NCBI RefSeq assembly: GCF_021730395.1
Contig: NC_069366.1
Location: forward strand, 66,035,001-66,099,000
Length of the DNA: 64,000 nucleotides
DNA from: Mercenaria mercenaria
Taxonomy: Eukaryota; Mollusca; Bivalvia; Venerida; Veneridae
Reading direction: 5' to 3'
Below are positions 20,655 to 31,985 of this stretch, piece after piece. Every line of letters begins with the position of its first letter. Position 1 is the first letter of the stretch. The position numbers were made by a program, and so were the translations under genes. The notes beneath the pieces are model-generated. The model was not told where the DNA came from. It saw only the letters and a program-made list of their open reading frames with translations, and did not search any database.

Positions 20655-20880
20655 TTGGTCAGATATCAACGATTTTTCAACGTTGAAACAACGTCGTAAT
20701 GTCGACCATTTTTCGACGTTGAAAGATCAACCTTATTTCAACGTTGAAACAACGTTGATTTTTGACAACATCTCTTCGTTGAGAGTTCGACGTTGAATCA
20801 ACGTTGGATCAACGTTGTTTTATGACCTGACCATATTTCAACCATATTTCAACGTTGAAATGACGTTGTGTACCCGCTGG
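20655..20880. repeat. TTTCAACGTTGAAA palindrome array
   Basis: Seven or more copies or variants of the palindrome TTTCAACGTTGAAA and of AACAACGTTG/CAACGTTGTT lie at about 20675-20872, followed by GTACCCGCTGGGTA. Similar arrays are, to my knowledge, widespread in animal genomes and may be termini of a MITE. Confidence 0.75.
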
Positions 20881-21004
20881 GTATCCCCTCCCCACCCAAT
20901 AGAAAAAAAAAAAGCGTCAGGATTTCTTCCCTTTTTTGTGTTATCCTTGTTATTGAAGTAACTGACATGGTTCATTACGTATGCATACTTTTTTATCTTA
21001 ATAT

Positions 21005-21776
21005 TAGTGATGGGCAAATCGGTTAGATTTGCCAACCGATTAATCGGCATAATCGGTCAAGCCAACCGATTCGATTAATCGGATATAATCGGATAATCGG
21101 TTACTCTAGTTGCATATCTATAAGTTCACCTCACAGTGTATGTTTTTATGTCATTTCTTAAGAAATGAACTTCACAGACATCAAATATCCTATTTCTATT
21201 GTATCCCTTCATAAACACAAGTAAGTTAACAGCATAAAAATAAAAAATATTTGTGAAGATAGTAAACTTCAAATCAAGTACTCGTCTTAATTTCACCAGG
21301 GACTTATCCAGTGATATTGTGTTATTAAATTATTTGGAGCAAAAAAGTATGCACGGTTTATTAATTCTTAGCTAACAACTGGATTTCAGTCCCACAAAAT
21401 AAAATATTGAAAATACCTTTGCTAATATGCTTGCCTAAGTCTTACGGCATGTTATGCATATTGCCATACTAATGTCAAGAGATTAGGTTGATGGCTTTCC
21501 CGGCTTAATTTTGTATATGCCATATATCTTCCAAAATCTGGGTGTTTACAGAAGACCTCACTTTGGAGGAAGTCATTTTTACGTACAGTAGTTTCCCTTG
21601 GCGTAATTGCCCCCAAAGAACCGTAAATACCAGAAAGAAAAAGGTCAGAAACAACTAAATTATCCTTTTAGGATGCCAAGTAATTAATCGGTCAGGGAAA
21701 AGTTAAGTCGGCGATCGCGCTCATGAATGCAACGCCGACGATTATTTGATTGTCGCCGATTGTCGGACCATCACTA
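21005..21776. mobile_element. hAT-like MITE with 8-bp target duplication
   Basis: The ends are TAGTGATGGGCAAATCGG at 21005 and, read on minus, TAGTGATGGTCCGACAATCGG at 21776. A perfect 8-bp duplication, CTTAATAT, lies at 20997-21004 and 21777-21784. An 8-bp duplication with a (C/T)AGTGATGG-type terminus is characteristic of the hAT superfamily. The 772-bp body has no transposase frame, so it is non-autonomous. Near the left end is a cluster of ATCGGT repeats; near the right end, GCCGACGATT and GTCGCCGATTGTCGG. Confidence 0.88.
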
Positions 21777-21784
21777 CTTAATAT

Positions 21785-22890
21785 CATAATTTTTAATACA
21801 ATAACATGAATGATGTTATTGTTACTTAGTTCTTAACAAAGAAACAAAATTAAAATTACAATTTTTTTAATCAAATCTGGGAAAATCTTTTTTTCAGAAA
21901 ATTTTGAGTCTATGAAGGAGAAAAAATGAAAAAAAAAATGCAGTTCCAAAAAATATGACATTGTTATTTTTTGAACAAAGAACAAATTGATATTTTCGCT
22001 GCAGTGAAAATAAAATATGAAATTATTTCACTGGTAAAATTAAATAAATACTTCTATTCCAATATTTTCCATATCCAAGTAAGATAACTAATTGATAATT
22101 TTACAAAGGAATTTCTATTAAACCACTTCGGAGATCCAAAATCAACTAACTAGTCCTAAACTGATTTCTCCACCATTCTGCATCATGATCCACCCATGAA
22201 ACAGTTATTATCCAATGATAACACAGAACTGTCTGTCAGTCATTATTACAAAATGTATCATTAGGGTTGCAGTATGCCTCTTGCTGTAAGTACATCAAAG
22301 ACATTTCCAGTATTTCACAAGTATATGTCACTTTCTTTTATCTTAAATTGGCACCCTAGTTGGTCCAGTCAAGAACTAATTCTATAAATTGTTAATCATT
22401 AATTAGTTTCTGAAATATTCTCTTTGATCCTAGGTTACACAGCATGCATAAGAACATGTATTTTAGAATATTAAAAACTCAAGTTTCAAATAAAATATGG
22501 TATAAAATATATCTCGGTGACAAAGTCAAGCTCTAGTACTTGCAGCTTTTTTCCTATAAATAGATGCTTACAAGTCTATGCAAATCCATATGACTCCAGG
22601 GCAGGGCCAATTTGGCTAAGGGGAAATTGATGTGTCTGGTGGGGGTGGGGGGGAGTGTCATGATTAAGATGATGATGCCAAGATATTTCTTTTTCTTTTA
22701 ATTTATATTTCCTGGAAAATATAAAGTGCTATGTTAAAAACTTTTATTTCAGTTGTAGCTTATCATTACATATATATATCAGTCAGAAAAATATCGGAAC
22801 CAAACCTGATCTACTTTCAGATCATATCTACGTTCCCATAAGGGGTTTGGCATAAAAAGGAAGATAGATACAGTAGATACATATTTAAAA
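21785..22890. other. Intergenic, no gene seen
   Basis: AT-rich, with a short G-rich run (about 22637-22655). No coding exon recognised. Confidence 0.35.
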
Positions 22891-22970
22891 GGAAGTGTCT
22901 AGGGGTACGGATCCGTACCTTTAGAATGTGATTCTAGTAATGGTACCGATCCGTACCCCCAGACACTTCC
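22891..22970. repeat. 80-bp near-perfect hairpin with nested palindrome
   Basis: Arms of 29 bp (GGAAGTGTCT at the left edge, AGACACTTCC at the right) match with two mismatches. The left arm contains the perfect palindrome GGTACGGATCCGTACC. The loop is about 22 bp. Confidence 0.88.
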
Positions 22971-23794
22971 TATTTGAAAACCCCTACCCCATTTTACATC
23001 TTCAATATTTAGACAAATGCCAGCCAAAATAAAGGGTGAAAAAGTGTTGTTTTTTGCAACAGGATCTCTTTGGTAAAATGTTACATTATTAGCCAAGCAA
23101 TAATTTTTGGCAAAAATTTTGTTAGAAAGCAATATTCGAAGAAACATTTTTCAAGATGGCGCCGCGGATATCCTGCCTGAAAAAATAACGCTCATACATC
23201 ATTAAGACTCATCCTTGAAGGAATTGCATTGTAATGATGTCAATTAAACACCTTTAACACAATAAATATGCACCTTTAGATAATTAGAGTATGCTATCAA
23301 CACTTGTCGATCTTCAAGATATTTTATTGCATTCTTCTCTATCCTGCATGTGATGGTCGTTTCTTTTTTAAAAAGGGGGACAACTTTATGATTATCTAAG
23401 ATCACTATCAGGGTCATTCGCTAGTCCACTCCAAAATATTATTTTTTGGACTGGGGACAGTATGAAACGGCAGTCTGCGACAAGGATCTGCCTTGTGAAG
23501 TCGTATTATTGAGATTAAGTGGTCAAACGACAATGTGGTAGGTAATAGGTTGTTCAGTTTTGGCGTTTGTTTGTTTCCGGTATCCCGACCTACCCTAAAT
23601 TTTTGACCCGACCCTAAATGTTTTTATAACCTTAACAAAAAGTTGCAAAACTGCACTTTTTATGCTTTAAACATGGCCAGTGATGTTAGAAATCAACTAA
23701 CTGATGCTCCAAAGGCATAACCCCCCTCATTTGTATTCATTTTTTGACACAAAAATAAATTCTGAAAAGTCTCCCTTATATATAAAAAAAAACT
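22971..23794. other. Intergenic, no gene seen
   Basis: Mixed AT-rich sequence; nothing recognised. Confidence 0.3.
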
Positions 23795-24720
23795 AGAAAT
23801 GTGTCCATGGGACACAGATGCCCCCACTACATGACATTAGTCAGGGGCCAGAACTCCTACAATACTGAATGAATCCGGATGCGAAACCCCAGGTGCACAA
23901 CTACACATGCTGGCCAACATTCCTGTAAACTTTGGTGATTCTAGGTCAAATACTTTTGGGGCTATGCGCGACACAACATTAAAATGACCATTTTTTACTA
24001 AGTCAGGGGCCATAACTCCTACATGACTCGATGAATCAAGACGCGAAACCCCAGGTGCACAACTACACATGCTGACAAACATGCCTGTAAAGTTTTGTGA
24101 TTATAGGTCATATACTTTTGGAGCTAGGCACAATACAACATTAAAATGACCAATTTTTACAAAGTCAGGACCATAACTTCTACATGACTGAATGAATCCG
24201 GACGCGAAACCCCAGGTGCACAACTACACATGCTGACCAACATTCCTGTAAACTTTGGTGATTCTAGGTCAAATACTTTTGGAGCTATGCGCGACACAAC
24301 ATTAAAATGACGAATTTTTTACTAAGTCAGGGGCCATAACTCCTACATGTCTGGATGAATCCGGACGCGAAACCCCAGGTGCACAACTACACATGCTGAC
24401 CAACATGCCTGTAAAGTTTTGTGACTCTAGGTCATATACTTTTGGAGCTAGGCACGACACAACATTAAAATGACCAATTTTTACAAAGTCAGGGGCCATA
24501 ACTTCTACATGACTGAATGAATCCGGACGCGAAACCCCAGGTGCACAACTACACATGCTGACCAATATTCCTGTAAAGTTTTGTGACTCTACGTCAAATA
24601 CTTTCAGAGCTACGCGCGACACAACATTTTCGGAAAGGCGGACAGACGGACGGACGGAAGGACGGACGGACGGACAAGAGCAAATCTATATGCCCCCCCC
24701 CCCTCAAAGTGGGGGCATAA
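23795..24720 (+). repeat. Hairpin-ended satellite element, about 161-bp units
   Basis: The start reads CTAGAAATGTGTCCATGGGA with the perfect palindrome GTGTCCATGGGACAC, then ATGCCCCCAC. Five to six units follow at about 161-bp spacing, each with CCCCAGGTGCACAACTACAC and CTAGGTCAAATACTTTTGG. The end has a run of GGACGGAC tetramers (24640-24680), AAATCTATATGCCCCC and a hairpin closed by GTGGGGGCATA. Start and end share the ATGCCCCC sequence. Minus-strand open frames across the units are repeat artefacts. Confidence 0.85.
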
Positions 24721-26263
24721 AAAAATAAAAAAGAATTCCGACCCCATACCCTATTTTTTTAGCATGTTACCGGAAACAAAGAATTTTTAGGCCTTATTTT
24801 ATTATTTACTGGATACCAATAGTTTGTCGCACATCTTGAGCACTGTAGCTCGTGTTATGTTGGATTATATGCGACGTTAAATGAAGCTTACCTTTTACCT
24901 TTTCTTAACTACGTGATTACAACCTAGGCCTACATTTTAAGAAAATTTGTTAATTTTACGTTTAAGATAGATCTACACATTTTTTCAAGGGTGAGGAACG
25001 GTTTCCGAACCCCTGATCCGGCGACATTTTTATATGCGTACCTTTTTGAAGCTCTGGCTTCGCCCGTGGCATGGACAGAGCCAGTGTGTGTAGTTCGCTA
25101 AATTACTCTGTCTAAGAATTACTCACCCTTTCCATCTGATACTCTGGATCTTGTTGTTGATCTCCAAGACTCATGGTTCGTACGACCGAGGGTTCGTAAA
25201 TTCAAAAATCGCTAGTCCAGTACGGATATTATTTTCTGTTCCGTAATGACGTTCCGTGATGACGTAACATTAAAAATTATGGAGTCTGTCCGCATCCTAA
25301 TCTGACGACATCAGCGATTCTCTCGAAATATTGGACTATTTTCTATAGGATTTTCCGACGATATTATTTATACATGTATGTTGAGTTTGTGTTCTTCGAC
25401 TAGAAAATGGAAAACTGACATTTAAAACATGCCAAGCATATTATTTGTCATAAACAAATAATGTGTATCGTTACCAGGGCGAATCACATTTGGGTGGCAG
25501 GGGAGTGCAAATTTGCGAATTCCACATTGACGTGTGGGTACCAGTGTTGAAAATATCCATAGAAATCTCGTTTTTGCTTATTTTTCTTTGAAACTACTAT
25601 GGACCATTGCAGATACTATAGACTACATAAAGACGCCTCTCCGGTCCTATGCACCTGTCGCTTTCCACGCCAGATGTAGTAAAAATCGGCCAAAGCACCC
25701 TAATTTTATAGACCAAAAATAGCCTAACCGGGCCTCACTTTGAACTCTGCCAATCATCCATTTCTATTTTTAAATCCAATTTCATAGCATATATGTATAG
25801 TACGAACATAGATGCATACCCAGGTGGTGTGGAATGTGTCTGCCAAACACCTCTTTACTTTCCTAATTTTCACTTGAAAAAAATGTGTATGGATGACAGC
25901 CGCGCGTCTGGCCGACTTTTTGTTCTGATATTTATGTTTAGCCTCAACCGGAAGTACGGAGCTAGGAACTTCAAAACACCCGCCATGTAGAATCATTAAC
26001 CGTTCCACATTCCCCAGATATATTAAAGAATTAATAATGATAAATAACCAGTAAGATAGATATGCCTTTATATCTACCCTGTCCTGTTTATACAGAAAAT
26101 CGACAGGGCCAAAACTACGAAACCGCTCCCCTGCCACCTTGGTGTATTACGCCCGAGATTATACTTATGGAGATGGCAGAGGCTTCCCGATTGGCCGCCT
26201 CGGTGAATTTTGATTGATCGGCGTTAAACATACTATGCATGCTTACATACTGTACAGACACGC
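24721..26263. other. Intergenic, no gene seen
   Basis: Several open frames occur but none matches a known family or has splice support. GATTGATCGGCGTTAAAC near 26213 resembles the tail of a SINE. Confidence 0.3.
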
Positions 26264-26384
26264 TGTTAGTGCTACTAGCGCTAACAGCTATACTGTGGCT
26301 TTTGTTAGTGCTACTAGCAGCCTGACAATACTAACAATTTTCTGCTAGTAGCAGCTAATAAAGTACAATCGGGTGGACTGTGCA
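26264..26384 (-). repeat. Dispersed repeat with TAGTAGCACTAAC motifs, copy 2
   Basis: An inverted copy of 15617-15749. Here GTTAGTGCTACTAGCGCTAA lies at the left and CAATCGGGTGGACTG at the right. Confidence 0.85.
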
Positions 26385-27574
26385 GGCCAGAAACTTGATC
26401 TCCATTTCTTTACGAGACTTCGTAACTTTGTCCCATCTTGAGCATTGTCATTTTGAAAATGATACCTTTTTGTGTGGAAAATGTTTAGCATTGTCCGGTC
26501 ACGAATATTCTTCAAGAATTTCTTTGTACTTCTCTGAATTAATATCACCTAAACTTTTGCTCACGTGCGAAATCCCAAAAATACACCTGAACTTGGTGAG
26601 GTCTAAAACCATCACCACATTTTCTCCATATATGCTTTCTTGTTATCCACGGCTATTTGATTTACAGCCGAAAACTGTACTTGTTACATCACTTCCATTT
26701 AAGGGTTTGTATGGCCAGGATTGGATGTTTTCTTAAGGTCAAAGGTCCATAAAACATAATTATACATTCGTCATAAAGCATTTTGTGTGTTTTAGAAAAA
26801 AAGATAAAATATGACAGAGGGTTAAGAAATTTGTCATGAAATGTACATACATATATCGTCAGGGAGGACAGCTGAATATAGTTTAGGTACAAATGAATGC
26901 ATAGAGAATACAGTATTATGTACAAAATTAGGTAAACGCTTTAGGCCATGAAACATGTTTATTGAATACATTTCGGTAAATTTAATTTCAATTCAAGTTT
27001 AAAAGTTTTTTTTATAACGTTACAGAACGTTTGTTCTCACGTATGTCACTAAAGGTGTAAGATATGTTGTCAAACAACTTTTACACATTGTAGAAAGTAG
27101 TTTTAGGTGGTATATAATTTTAACTTGCTATTTGATGTATTGTGTCAGTTTGATTGTTTCCATATTGTAGAAGAATATTTAAATCTTCTGAGGGCAACTG
27201 TTGTTCTTCTATCTTAGCAAAACGACGACGGAATTTATAATATTAACAAGCTGGTGGTATACCAAAATAGACTATACTGGCTAAAAGTCCAAATATTTTA
27301 ACAATCTTTACAGTGACATTCAAAATGACAAATTTTATCGTTTCTGACGCAAACTGTCGCCTTTGCTGATTTTGCGTTTTTCTTTCAAATGTTTTAGGCA
27401 TAATACAGTCAACTTCTGACAATGCAACCCATATACACTGAAACCTTAAAATAAGGGCCAATACTATAAAGCCTTCTTACGAAAGCCACTGCTCTGTCTT
27501 CCTTCCCGTTCGATCATTGTTTCAGTCGCTTACGCATAGCCTGCCTGTTTAAAACCAATCTCTGACTACTACGC
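26385..27574. other. Intergenic, no gene seen
   Basis: Open frames on both strands lack any recognisable protein family. Confidence 0.3.
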
Positions 27575-27660
27575 CAGGGAGTCGGCTCTTTCGCTCAGTG
27601 GTTAGAGCATTGGACTAGCACTCGAGATCCCGCCACAGGCAGTTGGGATTTACCGTAATT
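27575..27660 (+). repeat. Decayed tRNA-like SINE head
   Basis: GCTCAGTGGTTAGAGCATTGG resembles an A box, but the B-box region is degraded and no intact tRNA fold is visible. Confidence 0.45.
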
Positions 27661-27727
27661 AAATGCTATGCTGTTTGATTCGTTACGCCCAAAAAGCCGT
27701 AAGATGGGGAAACGAACTTTATCTCTT

Positions 27728-27877
27728 GCATACTAGAATACATAAGTTGCCGAGTGTCATTAACTGCCTTAGCTGATGTTGCTGTGTTGAATCTTAAAGA
27801 TCAACACAGCAACATCAATTAAGGCAGCAAAGCGATGACACTCGGCAACTTCCGCGCCACTATGTATTCTAGTATGC
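27728..27877. repeat. 150-bp foldback
   Basis: The left arm is built from GCATACTAGAATACATA, TTGCCGAGTGTCAT, CTGCCTTA and GATGTTGCTGTGTTGA. The right arm is its reverse complement in order, broken by two small bulges. The loop is about 9 bp. Confidence 0.9.
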
Positions 27878-28039
27878 TATTTTGGCATCCTTCTGCAATA
27901 ACAGAAATATCTTTTTTTTTTCCATTAGAGCCTGAGAAGGTAAAAATCGAATACTGTATAACTAATCGTATGGAAAAATGCCAATCAGTACCTTAACTTG
28001 CAATACTTGGAATAATATTCTAAATCTATATGATGTAAT

Positions 28040-28440
28040 GGCACAGTGGTTGACAGGTTGGAGGGACTACTTTTATTTACACTGTCCCGTGTCTTTGGAA
28101 CATGGTGGGGGCAAGAGTGAGGTTGGGTGCGCACCATAAACCGGTTTAAGCTCCCCAGTGGTGTTTTTGCCACTGACCGTTCCAAGGCGGTCTCCACTGT
28201 GTTCCTTTGTTTGTTCGTTTTGTCCTCATGTGTTGGCTGTGTGTGCGCGCGCGCGTGTGTGTGTGCGTGCGTGCGTGCGTGCGTACGTGCGTGTGTGTTT
28301 GTGGTGTGCACGTTTGCGTGCTGTGGGTTTCGTTTTGGGGAGGCTGCGTTTTTGGTGCGTGGCATTCCCTGTTTGATACTTGTCTTTGTTTTTTTTTTGG
28401 ACTATAACCCCAAAGCCCGACTAGAGTTCACAGGCCGGGA
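28040..28440. repeat. GT-rich microsatellite inside a probable dispersed repeat
   Basis: 28236-28310 is a TG/CG dinucleotide and TGCG tetranucleotide tract. The flanks (GGTTTAAGCTCCCCAGTGG, CCAAGGCGG) look like a repeat I associate with bivalves, but I cannot name its class. Open frames here follow from the simple repeat. Confidence 0.5.
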
Positions 28441-28554
28441 GATATATTAAATTGGTACTGATTCTATCAATATTAACCAAGACTGGGTAGTGAGGAGATA
28501 AATGTCAAACCGGTCCTGGCTCGACTGGAAATAAGTTAAATGTATTGTGAACGC

Positions 28555-28765
28555 ATATAGTTCTGGCCAATACTTTTGGGGAAACTTCGCGTTTTGACCA
28601 AAAGTCTTGTGTAAGCATGTCGTTTTAATCAATAACATTTTGCTGGAATGCCGTTTTAACCAAAACTATAGTGCAGCTGTACTGTTCTGACCAAAGTTAT
28701 TATGCAAGGATGCTGTTTTGATCAAATGTATTGTATATGGGGGCCGTTTTGACCAATATTATTAT
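28555..28765. repeat. Degenerate tandem repeat (CGTTTTGACCAAA type)
   Basis: Five loose copies of GCCGTTTTGACCAAA with an ATTATGCAAGGATG-like spacer, 45-55 bp apart. Confidence 0.55.
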
Positions 28766-30925
28766 CATCGTCAAAATATTTATTGTGGTAAACCATAATT
28801 TACAATGTATTATTCTGATAATATACATAACACGCTAACTGTAACGCCTTTGCGATGTATCTGTATTTTTCATGTAAAATTTGCTTCTAGGGATTCTCGA
28901 AACAGTCTTAAACACACTAGTGCAGTCTGTGTTTTTGTAACGGGTTTGTCGGTAAAATATATGTGGAGAACCCATCCTTACAACTAGAAGGTAAGTAACT
29001 GATGCAAAAAATAAAAGTATATCACTTTTAAATAATCTGAAACAATGGATCCACTTTTTTTTATATACGGAAACGCATATTGAACCCCCCCCCCCCCCCT
29101 TTATATATATTAAAATTATACAAAAAATAAGGTTCTTTCAGGAATTATATATTAAAATTACAAAGTATACATGTTTTGTGTGATTATATGTATTTATCAT
29201 ATCTAAGTTACACTATTTCCTCTTTGATATCTATTTACAACTTCAACCTTCACCAACTGGACAGTTATTATATACGAGTGATAAATAAATTCAACGTTGT
29301 TTCCTCAATTTATATTCTTATGCAATTACATATTTGGTTTTATTTGTGTTAAATGTGTTGTAGATTAATAAATCATCATGTAAAATCGTGTTCTAGGTTA
29401 TCATGCACATGAAACCTTACACTGACAAAAAGCGGGTGTTCAAAAATTGTTCAGTATTTGCACGGACTTTTTATTGAAAGAGTAAACACGCCTTTGGCTT
29501 TGCTAAGAAATAGAGGAATAATAGTTGACCTCACTCATCAATCAAACCGGCAATCAATTACTTGACGGTGAAAGTTTAAAGTGACTGAAATAATTTTGTA
29601 GCTATTGAAACTTCATAAATGTTTAGAGATCCAGGTCCCCGCCTGCAAAAAGGGTCATAGTCATACCGAGGACCCTCTCTTCAAGTCTGGGTAACGGGGC
29701 CAGTCCATCTGGCTCTGAGAGGGAATTTTCAAGTCATTTTCATATACAATGGGAATTATTTTTGTATATTTCTGTCTGTCACAACATACTGGTTACTATA
29801 ATTAATGTTTACACAGTTTTTCAGTGTAAGATTTACATAATTAAGTTTAATAATTTTGGCAGCAAACTGCAAAAGGATTGTTGACGGGGTGATTTTTTTT
29901 CACCATACAATTTTGAAGGGGGAATGGGTCACAAAAATGGTTACTTTAACTCTAGTCACTGCCTTAATGAAACATCTCAGACGTGTAGAGTGAAGTAAGA
30001 TACTGCGCTATTTTACCCGTCAGATCTCTATTTGCAAAACAAGTCATTGTCTTACTCGTGGTGTTGGTGTGTGTGAGAGGGGGCGGGGGAGGCGGGGGCT
30101 CATTTTGGTACCACGATGGACCCATTATGACAATGTTCTTCCACATCTGAAGTATATGTTCCACGAGTTTTTTTAAAACAAAATATTTGTCCAATTTCTG
30201 AAATAAAATATTTCTTTAACAGTAGTACAATTTTTGTGCAATATATATTTATTTGACTGAAATTCCCAAATTTTAAGCTCAAAATATAAAAGTAACATTT
30301 TTTTCAATAATTATACTCGCAATATTTATATGATTTTAATTACCAATTTGCATTATATGCCACCGTGTTTATAAATCGTTCTCATGCAAGATTGTGTGAA
30401 ACAGGTAATAGAAAACGCATTGAAAAATGACATACTTATATATTTTCAATATAAGGAGGTCAGTGTGCGTTTCCGTACTTTTTACATGCATCGTGTAAGT
30501 ATTTGTGCAAAATGAATGATAGGTCTCAAAGTATTTTAGGCCTTGAAATTTCAATACAAACAGAACATGTATATTTACTTTAGTACTACATTAGGAGTTA
30601 AATAAATATTAACCAATGACTTGAAACACATGAACATTTTCTCTTCTTTAAATATTTATTAAATAGCATCCATACAACCAAAGTAAAACGAAGGTAATTA
30701 GTTGAAAATCAGTATATACAAGACGTGGAGAACTTCTCGAGAAAAAATGCCAAGAACTGTTAAACATTTTCAATCGTCAACATTTAGAAGACACTTTAAC
30801 AAAAATAAAAATAACCCGAATCACTTGACACATGCTATAAAGCAAATCTTAACATCTCTGACTGATCCAGTACATTTAAGAATGAAAAATCCAAAATGCT
30901 TTTAAGCTAATACTAGTAAGTCAAT
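28766..30925. other. Intergenic, no gene seen
   Basis: AT-rich with a C-run at about 29085-29099. No gene recognised. Confidence 0.3.
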
Positions 30926-30929
30926 AATG

Positions 30930-31610
30930 TATCCATGATTCAACTGAAATGGCAAAACATATGATTCCATTGCAAAGACGTGACCTATAACTTAATTCTA
31001 CTATGACATATGATTCAATCACATCAACATGATTCGTGATTCAATCACAAATACATGACCTATGGTTCAATAACAAAGACATGACCTATGATTCAATAAC
31101 TGAGGCATGTCCTATGATTCAATCACAAAAACGCGACCTATAACTCAGTCACAGGGACTTGACCTATTACTCAATCACAAAGACATGAACCAGTCACAGA
31201 GATGATGACCTATGATTGAATTGCTAGGACAAGAACTTGAACTCAGTTGCAATGTCACAATACCATTTAATCACAATCACGCGGCCTTTAGAGGATTTAA
31301 TCTCAATGTCATAACCTATGATTCAATCACAATGTCATAATTTATTATTCAATCCCAATGACATGACCTATGATTCAATCACAAAGGCACTTATGATTTA
31401 TGGTTCAAACACATAGACGTACTCGTGTTCAGCCTATGGAAGATTCAATAACAATACTATGACCTATGATTCAATTGCCCTATTATGAAATACCAGTATG
31501 ATTCAATCCCACAGATATGACCTCTAGATTATTATATCGCAATTCTATGATTCAAATGCAATGTTATGACCTATGATTCAGTCGTAATGTAATGACCAAT
31601 GATTCGCAGT
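30930..31610. repeat. Degenerate 24-30 bp minisatellite downstream of copy B
   Basis: More than 15 degenerate copies of GACATGACCTATGATTCAAT followed by CACAAA. The array lies just beyond the 3' end of copy B. Confidence 0.8.
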
Positions 31611-31681
31611 TCATTTTTGACATGGCAAATAGCACAATTTCATGTCTTGATGCCTTTCATGGCAGGATATAACTTGGTTCT

Positions 31682-31985
31682 TTATGTCGAACATTCACTG
31701 GTACTTTTGAGTACATGACATGTAATTTCAGCAGACTTTGTCCCCCGTATCGTGTAGAATGACCATGAGCAAAATTGAATGCACCCAATAACAAACGGGT
31801 AAAGACATAAGACGCTGAACATTGCACCGCTTAATCCTGTCTCTTCTACGGCATCAAGTTTTCCATCTTTGAGACGATCATATCCGTACGAGTTTAGAAT
31901 ACTGACAACTAACATTGGAGACAATGATATAGCTGGTTTTACAACTAGAGCATTAATACCGTACACCATTGACGTCACCGGATGT
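31682..31985 (-). CDS. MFSD13A: Copy B exon 4 and stop
   Basis: After GCATTTCAG. Encodes the last helices, including GCIQFCSWSFYTIRG, ending SECST and TAA. Confidence 0.92.

Noticed and set aside
23837-24622. Minus-strand frames with SMCSCAPGVSRPDS repeats
   Set aside because: Repeat artefact of the 161-bp satellite unit; no start context or splice support.
28127-28450. Cys/Val/Arg-rich frames on plus and His/Thr-rich frame on minus
   Set aside because: Translation of a TG/CG microsatellite.
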